A stretch of 64,000 nucleotides of DNA, taken from NCBI RefSeq assembly GCF_028369105.1, contig NZ_JAQNDO010000001.1:10262501-10326500 (forward strand), given 5' to 3'. Origin of the DNA: Polyangium mundeleinium. GTDB taxonomy: Bacteria > Myxococcota_A > Polyangia > Polyangiales > Polyangiaceae. Below are positions 42,938 to 51,703 of this stretch, one piece after another (positions within the stretch are counted from its first letter, which is position 1; each line of letters opens with the position of its first letter). Under the pieces are notes generated by a model, which saw only the letters and a list, made by a program, of their open reading frames with translations, was not told the DNA's origin and ran no database searches. The translations under genes were made by a program, and so were the position numbers.

Positions 42938-44256
42938 AACGTTTCAAGCTGTCGCGACGCGCGTTCCTCGGCGGAGCGGGCGCGCTCCTCGCCCTTCCGG
43001 CGCTCGAGATGTTCTCCCCGAAGAACGCGAAGGCCGAGCCGAACGACCTCAAGCGCATCCTCGCGTTTTACGTGCCGAACGGCATCCACATGCCGGCCTG
43101 GACGCCGACGACCGAGGGGGAGCAATATACACTGCCCACGATCCTCGAACCGCTCGCCCCGGTCCGGGACAAACTGCTCGTCCTCTCGGGCCTGGCGAAC
43201 ACGCCCGCGCGGCCCGACGGGCCCGGCGACCACGCCGCGGGCACGGCGGGCTTTTTGACGTGCCGCCACGTCATCAAAACCGAGGGCGCGAACATCAAGA
43301 ACGGCATCTCCATGGACCAGGTCGCCGCGGCGCACCTCGGCCAGTTCACGCGGATCCCCTCGCTCCAGCTCGGCATCGACGGCGGATCGAGCGCGGGCGA
43401 TTGCGACTCGGGGTATAGCTGCGCCTACGCGCGGAACATCTCCTGGGCCTCGGAGACGCAGCCCTTGCCGAAGGCGGTGAACCCGCAGGTCGTATGGGAC
43501 ATCCTCTTTGGCGGCTTCGACCCCAAGGCCACGGCCGAGGAGCAGGAGCGGCAGAAGATCTACCGCACGAGCGTCCTCGATTACGTGCTCGAAGAGGCGA
43601 ACGCGCTGAACGGCAAGCTCGGCACCACGGATCGGCGCAAGCTCGACGAGTACATGACGGGTGTCAGCGAGCTCGAAAAGAAGATCCAGAAGACGGGCAG
43701 CGGCCCGCAATGCACGCCGATGAACCGCCCGCCCGGCGACCTGCCCTACCCCGAGCACGTCCTGATGATGCTCGACCTCATCGCGCTCGCGGTGCAATGC
43801 GACGCGACGCGGGTCGTGAGCTTCATGCTGGGCAACGCGGGCAGCGGCCGGAGTTATCCGTTCCTCCTCGTGAACGAGGGCCATCACGAGATCTCGCACC
43901 ACCAGAACCTCGACACGAACTACGAGAAGCTCACGACCATCGACCGGTGGGAGGTCGAGCAATTCGCCTACCTGCTCGGCAAGCTCCAGGCGATCGACGA
44001 GGGCAATGGCGTGAGCGCGCTCGATACCTCGGCCGTGTTCTTCTCCAGCGAGATCGAGGACGGCAACGCCCACAGGCATACGAACCTGCCGGTCCTCGTC
44101 GGCGGCAGCCTCGGCGGGACGTTCAAGCCTGGAAGGCACGTGGTGGTTCCGGACGAGACGCCGCTCGCGAACCTGTTCATTTCGATGCTACAGGGCGCGG
44201 GCGTCCCGACGACGACGTTCGGCGACAACGGCACGGGCCCCCTGGCGAATCTCTGA
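42934..44256 (+). CDS. DUF1552 protein, Tat-exported
   Basis: 440 residues. The start is a GTG overlapping the previous stop (GTGA). The N-terminus KLSRRAFLGGAGALLALPAL is a twin-arginine signal, so it is exported folded. The body matches DUF1552: RILAFYVPNGIHMPAWTP, GLANTPARPDGPGDHAAGTAGFLT, SLQLGIDGG and FMLGNAGSGRSYPF, related to the alkaline-phosphatase-like DUF1501 group. It is the standard partner of the DUF1592 protein before it and probably works with it on a surface substrate. No catalytic residues can be assigned with certainty. Confidence 0.92.
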   Translation: MKRFKLSRRAFLGGAGALLALPALEMFSPKNAKAEPNDLKRILAFYVPNGIHMPAWTPTTEGEQYTLPTILEPLAPVRDKLLVLSGLANTPARPDGPGDHAAGTAGFLTCRHVIKTEGANIKNGISMDQVAAAHLGQFTRIPSLQLGIDGGSSAGDCDSGYSCAYARNISWASETQPLPKAVNPQVVWDILFGGFDPKATAEEQERQKIYRTSVLDYVLEEANALNGKLGTTDRRKLDEYMTGVSELEKKIQKTGSGPQCTPMNRPPGDLPYPEHVLMMLDLIALAVQCDATRVVSFMLGNAGSGRSYPFLLVNEGHHEISHHQNLDTNYEKLTTIDRWEVEQFAYLLGKLQAIDEGNGVSALDTSAVFFSSEIEDGNAHRHTNLPVLVGGSLGGTFKPGRHVVVPDETPLANLFISMLQGAGVPTTTFGDNGTGPLANL

Positions 44257-44302
44257 ATCGATCGCGCGGGCGGCGATCCCGTCGTCGCCCGCGTTTCCCT
44301 CG

Positions 44303-45304
44303 TCAGGGAACTTCCGCCAGCACCCGCATCGCATTTCCCCGCAGGATCTTTCCGATCGTCTCGGGCCGGATCCCCGCTTCGAGCAGCGCGTCCGTGAGCA
44401 GCGGCAATCGCGCGGCGTCGCAAAGATCACGAGTCGGCACGATGAAGCCGTCCCAATCCGATCCGAGCGCGGGCGTGTCCTCGCCGCAAACGTCGATGAT
44501 GTGCTTCATGTGCTTCACGACGGGCGCGAGCCCGTCCCCGCCGAGGAACTGCGGGCAAAAGATGACGCCCACGACGCCGCCCTTGTCCGCAATGGCGCGG
44601 AGCTGGTCGTCGTCCACGTTGCGCCAGTGCTCGAACGCACCCACGACGCCGGTGTGGCTGACGATCGGCGGGCGCTTGGCCATCGCGCAAGCTTCGAGGA
44701 ACCCCATCCGATTGATGTGCGCGAGGTCCACGACGACGCCGAGCGCCTCGCACGCGGCGACGACCTCACGGCCGAACGGCGTGAGCCCCGCGTCGTCCTT
44801 GCGCCCGCGCCCATACGCCGGATAACAGAGCTCGTTCCGGCTGAAATGGCAAAGGCCGAGGTAACGCACGCCGCGCCGCGCGAAATGCGCGAGTTTGTCG
44901 AGCGAACCTTCGAGCGCGTGCCCGCCCTCGATGCCGAGCAGCGCGCCCACCTGCCCGCGCGCCCGCGCCGCCTCGATCTCGTCCGCCGTGCGCACCTTGG
45001 CGAGGCGATGCGGCGCGCGTGAGATCTGCGATTCGAGCGCGTCGATCTGCTCGTCGATGACCCGCGCGAGCCCGTGCCGCTGCCCGATCGGCAAGGAGAC
45101 GAGGCCAAAAAATTGCGCTCCCATCCCGCCCTCTTTCATGCGCGGGACGTCGACGTGCCCGCCGAGCGCGGCGCGCGGGAGCGGCGGATCGTGGCGGGCG
45201 TGCAGGTCGTAGCCCACCCAGCGCGACCACATCAGGCTGTCGGCGTGCAAATCGATCGCGGGGTAGAGGTCGTGGAGCGCGCGCGCTTCGGGGGAGCCGT
45301 GCAT
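44303..45304 (-). CDS. Membrane dipeptidase (M19)
   Basis: 333-residue zinc dipeptidase related to renal dipeptidase. Metal ligands: DLHAD (H20, D22), the bridging Glu in LLGIEGGHAL, VSHTG, and the active-site Asp in GSDWDGF. The C-terminal LRGNAMRVL is family-typical (NxxR). It would hydrolyse dipeptides, including D-amino-acid-containing ones. It is the last gene of an operon: cyclophilin, lipoprotein and then this gene, 25 bp after the lipoprotein stop. No signal peptide is evident, so it is probably cytosolic. Confidence 0.93.
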   Translation of the reverse strand: MHGSPEARALHDLYPAIDLHADSLMWSRWVGYDLHARHDPPLPRAALGGHVDVPRMKEGGMGAQFFGLVSLPIGQRHGLARVIDEQIDALESQISRAPHRLAKVRTADEIEAARARGQVGALLGIEGGHALEGSLDKLAHFARRGVRYLGLCHFSRNELCYPAYGRGRKDDAGLTPFGREVVAACEALGVVVDLAHINRMGFLEACAMAKRPPIVSHTGVVGAFEHWRNVDDDQLRAIADKGGVVGVIFCPQFLGGDGLAPVVKHMKHIIDVCGEDTPALGSDWDGFIVPTRDLCDAARLPLLTDALLEAGIRPETIGKILRGNAMRVLAEVP

Positions 45305-45329
45305 GGCGCGCCGAGGATAGCAGAAAACC

Positions 45330-46259
45330 CTAGCGACGAGACCAACCGCCGAGCGCGAATCCAGGACGCGACTGCAAGAACTTCACGACGGCGACGGGCG
45401 GGGTCGACCAGGGCGCGAATCGCTCGGGCGTCCATTCGCTCGGCAGGATGACACTCCGCGTGTACCCGCTCCAGAGGCCGTCGCTGCACGCATAACAATC
45501 GGCGCGGGCGAACTGCGCGTCGACGCGGAGCCCGCCGCGCTCGCCATACACGGGCAGGATCTGCACGAGATCGGGCAGATCATCGTGCTGCCGCGCCTCT
45601 TCCGGATCCATGTCGCCCTCGTCGAGCATCCGCTCGGCGCGCCGCGCGAGCGCCTCCCGGTTCGGCAGGCCGTGCAGGAGATCGATCTCCTTGCCCGCCT
45701 CCGCGTCCCACAGCTTGAACGTCGCCGAGGTGTTCCCGTGCGCGCCGCACGCATACACGTACACGTCCTCGTGCACGAAGAGGTACGACCCGACGCTGCC
45801 GAGGAGCTCGACGTGATGCGAGAGCTCGCCCACGCCATCGCCCTCGTCGCCGGGATCCACGATCACCTGTCGCGCCTGATCCTCGCGCGGCGCGAGCCAG
45901 GCATGCGTCACGGTCCCCGGCTCGAGGTTTTTCGGGGACACGCCGTCCTCGCAGCCGCCGAGCTTCACCTCCGCCTCGCGCTCGCGCCAGACGAGCTCGC
46001 CGCGGCTCGTCGCAATCACGATGCCCGGCTCCTCGCCGAGCAAACGGCCGTCGCCCGCCACGCGATACGTCGTCGGCCGCCCGTCGCCCGTCTTGCCCCA
46101 GATCAGGACCTCCCCCTCGGCCTCGGCCTCGGGAGGCGCAGCGCGCGGCCCCGCGGCGAGATCGACGGCAGGCGACACGGCCGGGCGAGATCCGCCACAA
46201 CCGGGGGCAAGGACGATCGACGCCGCGAGGAGGGCGAACGGACGCGCCGACACGTGCAT
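45330..46259 (-). CDS. Lipoprotein of unknown function
   Basis: 309 residues with lipobox LAPGC and a short Gly/Ala/Pro linker. The body is beta-rich and acidic (GEVLIWGKTGDGRPTTYRVAGDGRLLGEEPG, SSYLFVHEDVYVYACGAHGN). It contains a CGAHGN motif and two Cys pairs (DCYACSDGLW), which may be disulfides. It starts by overlapping the stop of the cyclophilin gene (ATGA). Its partner genes, a prolyl isomerase and a dipeptidase, suggest an envelope protein whose folding or breakdown is linked, but there is no direct evidence. Confidence 0.78.
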   Translation of the reverse strand: MHVSARPFALLAASIVLAPGCGGSRPAVSPAVDLAAGPRAAPPEAEAEGEVLIWGKTGDGRPTTYRVAGDGRLLGEEPGIVIATSRGELVWREREAEVKLGGCEDGVSPKNLEPGTVTHAWLAPREDQARQVIVDPGDEGDGVGELSHHVELLGSVGSYLFVHEDVYVYACGAHGNTSATFKLWDAEAGKEIDLLHGLPNREALARRAERMLDEGDMDPEEARQHDDLPDLVQILPVYGERGGLRVDAQFARADCYACSDGLWSGYTRSVILPSEWTPERFAPWSTPPVAVVKFLQSRPGFALGGWSRR

Positions 46260-46777
46260 CAGGCGCCTTCGACGACGACGCGGTTCATGCGGACGGGGTT
46301 GAGGGGCCGATCGTTGCGATCGGTCTGGGTCTTCTCGATCTGGTGCACGACGTCCATGCCCTCGATGACGCGGCCGAAGACGGGGTGCTTCGATTCACCG
46401 GGCGTGAACCAGTCGAGGTAATGGTTGTGCACGGTGTTGATGAAGAACTGGCACGATCCGCTGTTGCGCTCGCCGGTGTTCGCCATGGAGAGCGTGCCGG
46501 GCTCGTTCGAGATCTTCGCGTCAGCCGGATGCTCGTCCTTGATCGTCCCGTCGGGCCCGTCGCCCGTGCCCGCGCGCGGGCTCTTCGGGTCGCGGCTGTG
46601 CGGACAGCCAAACTGGAGCATGAACTTGTTGATGACCCGATGGAAATGCAGGCCGTCGTAAAAGCCGCTCTTCGCGAGCTTGATGAAGTTATTGGCCGTG
46701 ATCGGCATCTTGTCGACGAAGAGCTCGACCTTGATGTTGCCGAGAGAGGTCTCGAGGAGTGCAGTCGGGTTTGCCAT
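46259..46777 (-). CDS. Cyclophilin-type peptidyl-prolyl isomerase
   Basis: 172-residue cis-trans prolyl isomerase. Active-site residues are in [18 protein letters not shown] (F, R and the M-x-Q motif), [17 protein letters not shown] and [27 protein letters not shown]. Compared with E. coli PpiB, an insertion of about ten residues ([17 protein letters not shown]) is typical of the delta-proteobacterial type. It starts at 46777 and is the first gene of the operon with a lipoprotein and a dipeptidase. No signal peptide, so cytoplasmic. Confidence 0.95.
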   Translation of the reverse strand: MANPTALLETSLGNIKVELFVDKMPITANNFIKLAKSGFYDGLHFHRVINKFMLQFGCPHSRDPKSPRAGTGDGPDGTIKDEHPADAKISNEPGTLSMANTGERNSGSCQFFINTVHNHYLDWFTPGESKHPVFGRVIEGMDVVHQIEKTQTDRNDRPLNPVRMNRVVVEGA

Positions 46778-46913
46778 GAGCGCGGAGCGTAGGCCCTCGG
46801 GGGCGAGTTCGGCAAGGGGCTCGGGAACAAACAACCCCTTGCGCGAAGGGCTGCAGAAGCGTACGCCCCGGACCGACGAGATGCGAACCGAGCGGAAGAA
46901 CCGGGGCGAGGTG

Positions 46914-48023
46914 ATGCGTTTCTTCGCGACGGCCGCGAAGGGCACGGAAGGCGCGCTGCGCGACGAGCTGCGTGAGGCGCGCTTCCGCGAGGTGCGCGCG
47001 GATCGAGGCGGCGTGCACTTCGAGGGCCCGATCGACGAGGGCATGCGCGCGTGCCTGGAGCTGCGCATCGCGGTGCGCGTGCTCGCGCTGCTCGCCGAGT
47101 TCGAGGCGGAGACGGGAGAGGCGCTCTACGAGGGCGTTTCGCGCGTGGATTTCAGCCCGTACGTCGATCCGAAGCGCACGCTCGCGGTGCGCGCGGCGTG
47201 CAAGGACAGCCGCCTCACGCACACGCAGTTCATCGCGCAGAAGACGAAGGACGCGATCGTCGATCAGGAGCGCAAGCAGCTCGGGGCGCGATCGAGCGTG
47301 GACCTCGACGACCCGGATCTCGGGGTGTTCGTGCACGTGGTGCGGGATCGGGCGAGCCTGTACGTGGACCTCGCGGGGGAATCGCTGCACCGGCGCGGCT
47401 ACCGCAAGCGCATCGAGGAGGCGCCGCTCAAGGAGACGCTGGCGGCGGCGATCCTGCGTCTTTCCGGCTGGGACCGGCAAAGCCCGCTCGTGGACCCGAT
47501 GTGTGGCTCGGGGACGATCCCGATCGAAGCGTCGCTCTGGGCGCGCGACGTGGCGCCGGGGCTCTTGCGGCCGCAGCACGGCTTCGAGCGGTGGCCGAGC
47601 CACGACGAGACACGAAAGCGGCGCATCGCGGAGATGCGCGAGGCCGCGCGGGCGCGGGTGAAGAGCGAAGGGCCGTTCATCGCGGGGAGCGACGTGTCGC
47701 CGCAGGCGATCGAGACGGCGAAGCAAAACGCAAAAGCCGCGGGCGTGCGGCTGCATTTCTCGCGCGCGGATGTGCGGGACGTGGAGCCTTTGGAGCCGGT
47801 GGGATTCGTTGTGACGAACCCGCCGTACGGGGAGCGGTTGTCCGGGGGAGAGGAGCTCTACCGAGGGATGGCGGAGGCGCTTCGGCGGTTGTCGGGGCAT
47901 ACGGTGGTGCTGCTCGCGGGGACGCCGGAGATTTCGCGGGCGATGCGGATAAGGCCGGACAAGGAGATCACGGTTTGGAATGGCCCGATCGAATGCCGGT
48001 TGTTTTCGTATTCGATACGGTGA
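46914..48023 (+). CDS. THUMP-domain class-I RNA methyltransferase (RlmL/TrmN-like)
   Basis: 369 residues. The N-terminal THUMP-like region starts [19 protein letters not shown] and includes [26 protein letters not shown]. The methyltransferase part has SAM motif [41 protein letters not shown], and the amino-methylating NPPYGERL motif. It is the size of YcbY's N-terminal half and should methylate N2 of guanosine in rRNA or tRNA. The ATG at 46914 (after a GTG at 46911) is chosen because sequence before it is not family-like. The next gene (GNAT) follows at 13 bp. Confidence 0.93.
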   Translation: MRFFATAAKGTEGALRDELREARFREVRADRGGVHFEGPIDEGMRACLELRIAVRVLALLAEFEAETGEALYEGVSRVDFSPYVDPKRTLAVRAACKDSRLTHTQFIAQKTKDAIVDQERKQLGARSSVDLDDPDLGVFVHVVRDRASLYVDLAGESLHRRGYRKRIEEAPLKETLAAAILRLSGWDRQSPLVDPMCGSGTIPIEASLWARDVAPGLLRPQHGFERWPSHDETRKRRIAEMREAARARVKSEGPFIAGSDVSPQAIETAKQNAKAAGVRLHFSRADVRDVEPLEPVGFVVTNPPYGERLSGGEELYRGMAEALRRLSGHTVVLLAGTPEISRAMRIRPDKEITVWNGPIECRLFSYSIR

Positions 48024-48036
48024 TAAAGAAACGGCC

Positions 48037-48819
48037 ATGAGAACCGCCGAGGAAATCGCCCGCCTCGAAGAAGCCCGCCAGGTGCAAGGCTTCGCCTCCA
48101 TCGCGCCCGAATCCATCCGCGTCGCCGGCGGGATCGCCTGCTTCGCGGGGCCCGGATCCTGGTGCAACGTCGTCGTCGGAATCGGGCTCGAAGGGCCCGT
48201 CACGGCCGAGGACTTCGATCGAATCGAGGCGTTTTACGAGGGCCGCGGCGTGCCGATCCGGATGGAGCTCTCGCCCTACGTGGATGCGGGGCTGCTCGCG
48301 ATGCTCGCCGCGCGGCGGTTCGTGCTGACGCGGTTCGAGAACCTGCTCGCGCGGGATCTCACCGTGGACGAGGATTCCCTCGCCGGCGCGGCATTGCCCG
48401 AGGGGATCGTGGTGCGCAAGGTCGCGCCGGGCGAGGAGGATCGGTTCGTCGAGGTGTCCAGCAGCGGGTTTCGGCCCGAGGGCGAGCCCTTGTCGGAGGC
48501 CGATCGGCAAGTGAGCCTGGCCATGGTGAAGGAGCCGCGCTCGATCGGCGTGATCGCCTGGGCCGGGGACGAGGCCGTGGGCGCGGGGGGCGCGGAGGTG
48601 CGGGGCGAGGTCGCCGCGTTGTTCGGGACGAGTGTCCTGCCGGCGTGGCGGCGGCGCGGCATTCAGCAGGCGCTCATTCGCGCGCGGCTTGCCGAAGCGC
48701 GGGCGCGCGGGGCGACCGTGGCGACGATCGGATCGATGCCCGGCGAGCCCACCGAGCGCAACGTGCAGCGGGTGGGCTTCCGGGTCGTTTGCACGCGCGT
48801 GCACCTCGAACGGGCGTGA
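48037..48819 (+). CDS. GNAT acetyltransferase, two-domain
   Basis: 260 residues. The C-terminal GNAT fold has motif A VLPAWRRRGIQQALIRARL with the acyl-CoA-binding R/Q-x-x-G-x-A loop (RRRGIQQALI). The N-terminal half (RFENLLARDLTVD at the join) looks like a second, degenerate GNAT module, as in other tandem GNAT proteins. It would transfer an acetyl group from acetyl-CoA to an amine. The target cannot be told. It lies 13 bp after the RNA methyltransferase gene and may share its transcript. Confidence 0.88.
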   Translation: MRTAEEIARLEEARQVQGFASIAPESIRVAGGIACFAGPGSWCNVVVGIGLEGPVTAEDFDRIEAFYEGRGVPIRMELSPYVDAGLLAMLAARRFVLTRFENLLARDLTVDEDSLAGAALPEGIVVRKVAPGEEDRFVEVSSSGFRPEGEPLSEADRQVSLAMVKEPRSIGVIAWAGDEAVGAGGAEVRGEVAALFGTSVLPAWRRRGIQQALIRARLAEARARGATVATIGSMPGEPTERNVQRVGFRVVCTRVHLERA

Positions 48820-48840
48820 GACACGCGCCCGCGAGGCGCC

Positions 48841-49854
48841 TCAGAATCGCAGCACGATCTTCCCGAAATGCCCGCCGCTCTCCATGTAGGTGAGCGCCTC
48901 GCGCGCCTCGCCGAAGGAGAACGTCTTCTCGTCGATCACCGGCCGGAGCCCGCCCGCCTCGATCGCTCGGTTCATCGCCTCGAACATCGCCCGCGAGCCG
49001 ACCATGATGCCCTGGAGCCGGAGGTGCTTCATCAGGATCGGCAGCACGCTCATCTCCTGCGCTCCGCCTGCGAGCACGCCGATCACGCTCACCGTGCCCG
49101 CGATGCGCGTGGCGCGCATCGAACGCGCGAGCGTGCCCGCGCCACCGACCTCGACCACGTGGTCGACGCCCGCGCCGCCCGTGAGCTCGAGGGCCTTCTT
49201 GTCCCAGTCCGGCGTGGTTTTGTAGTTGATCGTCGCCCATGCGCCGAGCGACTTCGCGCGTTCGAGCTTCGCGTCGCTGCTCGACGTCACGATCACGCGC
49301 GCGCCGGCGAGGCGGGCGAATTGCAGCGCGAAGACCGACACGCCGCCCGTGCCCTGCACGAGCACCGTATCGCCCGGAGAAACCCTTCCGCTACAAAAGA
49401 GCGCATTGTACGCCGTCACGGCCGCGCAGGGGAGCGTCGCCGCTTCCTCGTCGGAGAGGTGGGCCGGCACCTTCACGAGCCCGGATTCGCCGGTCACGAA
49501 GAGCTCGGAGAGCACGCCGGGCAAGGGCCCGCCGAGCGTCGTCTTGAGCTTCTCGGCGTCGAGCTCGCCGTCTTGCCACGCTTGCATGAAGATGGGGCAG
49601 ACGCGATCGCCTTTTTTCAGGTGCGTCACGGAGGGGCCCACCTCGATCACCTCGCCGACGCCGTCCGAGAACGGCACGAGCGGGAGGGGCTGGCGGGGGT
49701 TGTATTGGCCCCTGATCATCATGAGGTCGCGATAGTTGAGCGACGCGGCGCGCATCCGAATCACGACCTGGCCGTGCCCCGGGGTGGGATCGGGCAGCGT
49801 GACCTCGGCGAGGGAGCCGAGCCCGAACGAGCCCTGAATGACGATTGCCTTCAC
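48841..49854 (-). CDS. Zinc-independent alcohol dehydrogenase / quinone oxidoreductase-like (MDR)
   Basis: 337-residue medium-chain reductase of the quinone-oxidoreductase type: AASLNYRDLMMIRGQY, PFSDGVGEVIEVG, the NADPH loop VLVQGTGGVSVFALQFARLAGA, and DHVVEVGGAGTLARSMRA. The catalytic zinc ligands of true ADHs (Cys and His) are not seen, so it probably reduces enones or quinones with NADPH. The GTG start at 49854 is preceded by GAGGAGG at 5 nt and gives KAIVIQGSFGLG; an upstream GTG in frame would extend it. Divergent from the next gene across a 357-bp control region. Confidence 0.92.
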   Translation of the reverse strand: MKAIVIQGSFGLGSLAEVTLPDPTPGHGQVVIRMRAASLNYRDLMMIRGQYNPRQPLPLVPFSDGVGEVIEVGPSVTHLKKGDRVCPIFMQAWQDGELDAEKLKTTLGGPLPGVLSELFVTGESGLVKVPAHLSDEEAATLPCAAVTAYNALFCSGRVSPGDTVLVQGTGGVSVFALQFARLAGARVIVTSSSDAKLERAKSLGAWATINYKTTPDWDKKALELTGGAGVDHVVEVGGAGTLARSMRATRIAGTVSVIGVLAGGAQEMSVLPILMKHLRLQGIMVGSRAMFEAMNRAIEAGGLRPVIDEKTFSFGEAREALTYMESGGHFGKIVLRF

Positions 49855-50211
49855 GAAAACCTCCTCGACCTGCGCACGTCCCACGACCTCTGGGCGGCGT
49901 CAACCCCTCGGATCGAAAAAGACCGATCGCTCGACCGGCGGAGGGTCGATCGGACATTCTGTGGCATCTCATTGATGCAACGCTTCCAGCGCATGGGACA
50001 TATTGCGTCCGCGAACGCTCCGCAGAGGCCGTCTTGGATGCGGAAGCGGCACACTCGATCCCGGACATCTCATGTTCACGTGGGACATTCTTCGTCGCAT
50101 CTACCCCATCGAGGGGGCAGCATTCGAATCACGTTCGTGATAAATGTGGAATCGTGATGTCGGCCTCGGGGGGGTCGACATTCCGAGACGGAGCCGCACG
50201 GGAGGATCCCC
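49855..50211. other. Gene-free control region before the paralog pair
   Basis: 357 bp between the divergent alcohol dehydrogenase-like gene and the first unknown paralog. No coding frame is convincing. It holds GGACATTCTTCGTC (50083-50096), a 13/14 match to GGACATTTTTCGTC at 50919-50932 upstream of the second paralog; less perfect copies (GGACATATTGCGTCC, GGACATTCTGTGGC) lie further upstream. Confidence 0.5.
50083..50096 (+). promoter_or_regulatory. Shared upstream element of the paralog pair, copy 1
   Basis: GGACATTCTTCGTC starts 129 bp before the ATG of the first paralog. The near-identical element before the second paralog starts 118 bp upstream. Could be a common operator or a residue of the duplication. 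Confidence 0.4.
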
Positions 50212-50808
50212 ATGGAGAAGGTCTCGCTGACGTACTTCGTCGACTTCGTGCTGAGATCCGGGACACCCAAGCTGACCGGCGTCCGCGAATACAAGGAACG
50301 CAAGGACGAGCTGAGCACGGACTTTTATCGCCCGATCCGGGAAGGCATCGTGGCCATGCACCGGCGCGGCGAGTGCGAATCCGTCCTCGACACGGTCATC
50401 GCCGCGCAGACCGACGAGAAGCGACGACGTATCTATCCCCACGTCGTCGCCGGATACCGGAAGTTTCTGGCCTCGGGCGACAAGCGATGGTTCGAGCCCC
50501 CGCACGGCGCAATGAAGCTCGGCGATCTGGAGATCAACCTGAACCCCGAGGTCGGCTTCGTGATCGACAAGAAGCCCCACCTCGTCAAGCTCTATTTCCG
50601 CCAGGAGCCGCTCGCCGCGAAGCGCAGCGCCGTGGCCCTCGCGCTGCTCACGAGCGGGCTCTCGCGCTTCTATCCGAATCACGTGATCACGATGCTCGAC
50701 GTGCCGCGCGCGAAGCTCCACACCGCGAAGGACGTGCCGAATCCGCGCCTCGACGTGCTCCTGCGCGGCGAAGCAGCCGCGTTCTCGACGATGTACGAAG
50801 CCCTGTAA
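50212..50808 (+). CDS. Unknown protein, paralog of the next gene
   Basis: 198 residues with no signal or membrane helix. Shared with the gene at 51037: SLTxFVDFVL at the start, YKERKD...YRPIREGIVAMHR, KRRR...VxxGYRxFLAxG...WFxPP, and L...NPEVGFVIDxKPHxVKLYFRxEPLxxxR followed by VxxLDVxxxKLHxxxxxxP. The pattern E-K near the N-terminus, then VNPELG and KLYF, has the look of a restriction-nuclease-like or small ligand-binding alpha/beta domain, but I cannot assign a family. GGAGGATCCCC precedes the ATG. The pair has its own promoter element and is probably expressed independently. Confidence 0.75.
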   Translation: MEKVSLTYFVDFVLRSGTPKLTGVREYKERKDELSTDFYRPIREGIVAMHRRGECESVLDTVIAAQTDEKRRRIYPHVVAGYRKFLASGDKRWFEPPHGAMKLGDLEINLNPEVGFVIDKKPHLVKLYFRQEPLAAKRSAVALALLTSGLSRFYPNHVITMLDVPRAKLHTAKDVPNPRLDVLLRGEAAAFSTMYEAL

Positions 50809-50918
50809 CGCGAAAGGGCGGCCCGCAAGGGGTGGTCGCTCCACTTTCCTGGGCGCGTCGATTTCCACGCTGGATCGTGTTGACTTGGACGCATCGGCCC
50901 CGGTGTGGTGGTCCGCAC

Positions 50919-50932
50919 GGACATTTTTCGTC
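50919..50932 (+). promoter_or_regulatory. Shared upstream element of the paralog pair, copy 2
   Basis: GGACATTTTTCGTC, 118 bp before the ATG of the second paralog and 13/14 identical to the copy upstream of the first. The presence of a separate copy suggests that each paralog has its own promoter. Confidence 0.4.
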
Positions 50933-51036
50933 AGAGGAAATGTGCCATGGCCCGTCGGCGCGGGGGGATCCGTGGTATGGAAGCGTGTGCCGGTACCCAT
51001 ACGGCAGCTTTGTCTTGAGGATGTGGCGGAGGGATC

Positions 51037-51600
51037 ATGAATAGAATCTCGCTGACGGGATTCGTCGACTTCGTGCTCGAAGCTGGTGCAGGCGGCGACG
51101 GGGATCCGCTGAAGGAGCGCAAGGGAGATTCGGCCCCCGATTATTATCATCCACTTCGCGACGCGATCGTGGCGATGCATCGCGAGGATCTGCTCCCCGT
51201 GACGCTCGACGCGGTGGCCGCGCGCGAGCCGAGCGAGAAGAAGCGCCGCGTGTTCGCGCGCGTCATCGAGGGCTACCGGCGCTTCCTCGCCACGGGGACC
51301 ATGAAATGGTTCGATCCGCCCCGGACCAGCTATCGCATGGGCGCCCACAACGTCGACGTGGCCCCGGAGCTCGGGCTCGCGATCGACGAGACGCCCCACG
51401 TGATCAAGATGTACTTCCGCGGCGAGCCGCTCACGCCACGCCGCACGAGCGTGATGCTGAGCCTGCTCGCAGGCCGCCTCGGCCGCATCTGCCCGGGGCA
51501 CGTCTTCGCGGTGCTCGACGTCCGCCACGGCAAGCTGCACGCCGTGAGCACGCCGGAAGAGCGCTTCGGCATCCTGCGCGCCTCGAACGAAGGTCGCTGA
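51037..51600 (+). CDS. Unknown protein, paralog of the previous gene
   Basis: 187 residues, colinear with the protein at 50212 (start RISLTGFVDFVL, middle YYHPLRDAIVAMHRED, KKRRVFARVIEGYRRFLATG, end LAGRLGRICPGHVFAVLDVRHGKLHAV). The conserved set WFDPP, NVDVAPELGLAIDETPHVIKMYFR and the terminal LDV...KLH are the best candidate functional residues of the family. A GGAGG lies a few bases before the ATG. Divergence between the copies is high, so the duplication is old and each may have its own role. Function unknown. Confidence 0.75.
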   Translation: MNRISLTGFVDFVLEAGAGGDGDPLKERKGDSAPDYYHPLRDAIVAMHREDLLPVTLDAVAAREPSEKKRRVFARVIEGYRRFLATGTMKWFDPPRTSYRMGAHNVDVAPELGLAIDETPHVIKMYFRGEPLTPRRTSVMLSLLAGRLGRICPGHVFAVLDVRHGKLHAVSTPEERFGILRASNEGR

Positions 51601-51703
51601 CGCGGGGGCGGCCGCCCGGCCGGCCGATGGATCTTTGCGGGCCGTGGTACGTCTGTAGAGGTCCCGCGCGCGCCTCTCCCCAGCGCCGGGTCGAGGTCCC
51701 CCG

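Noticed and set aside
49981-50110. Extra copies of the GGACAT motif as a CRISPR-like or phage att repeat
   Set aside because: The copies are short, irregularly spaced and diverged; they are better read as weak promoter elements.
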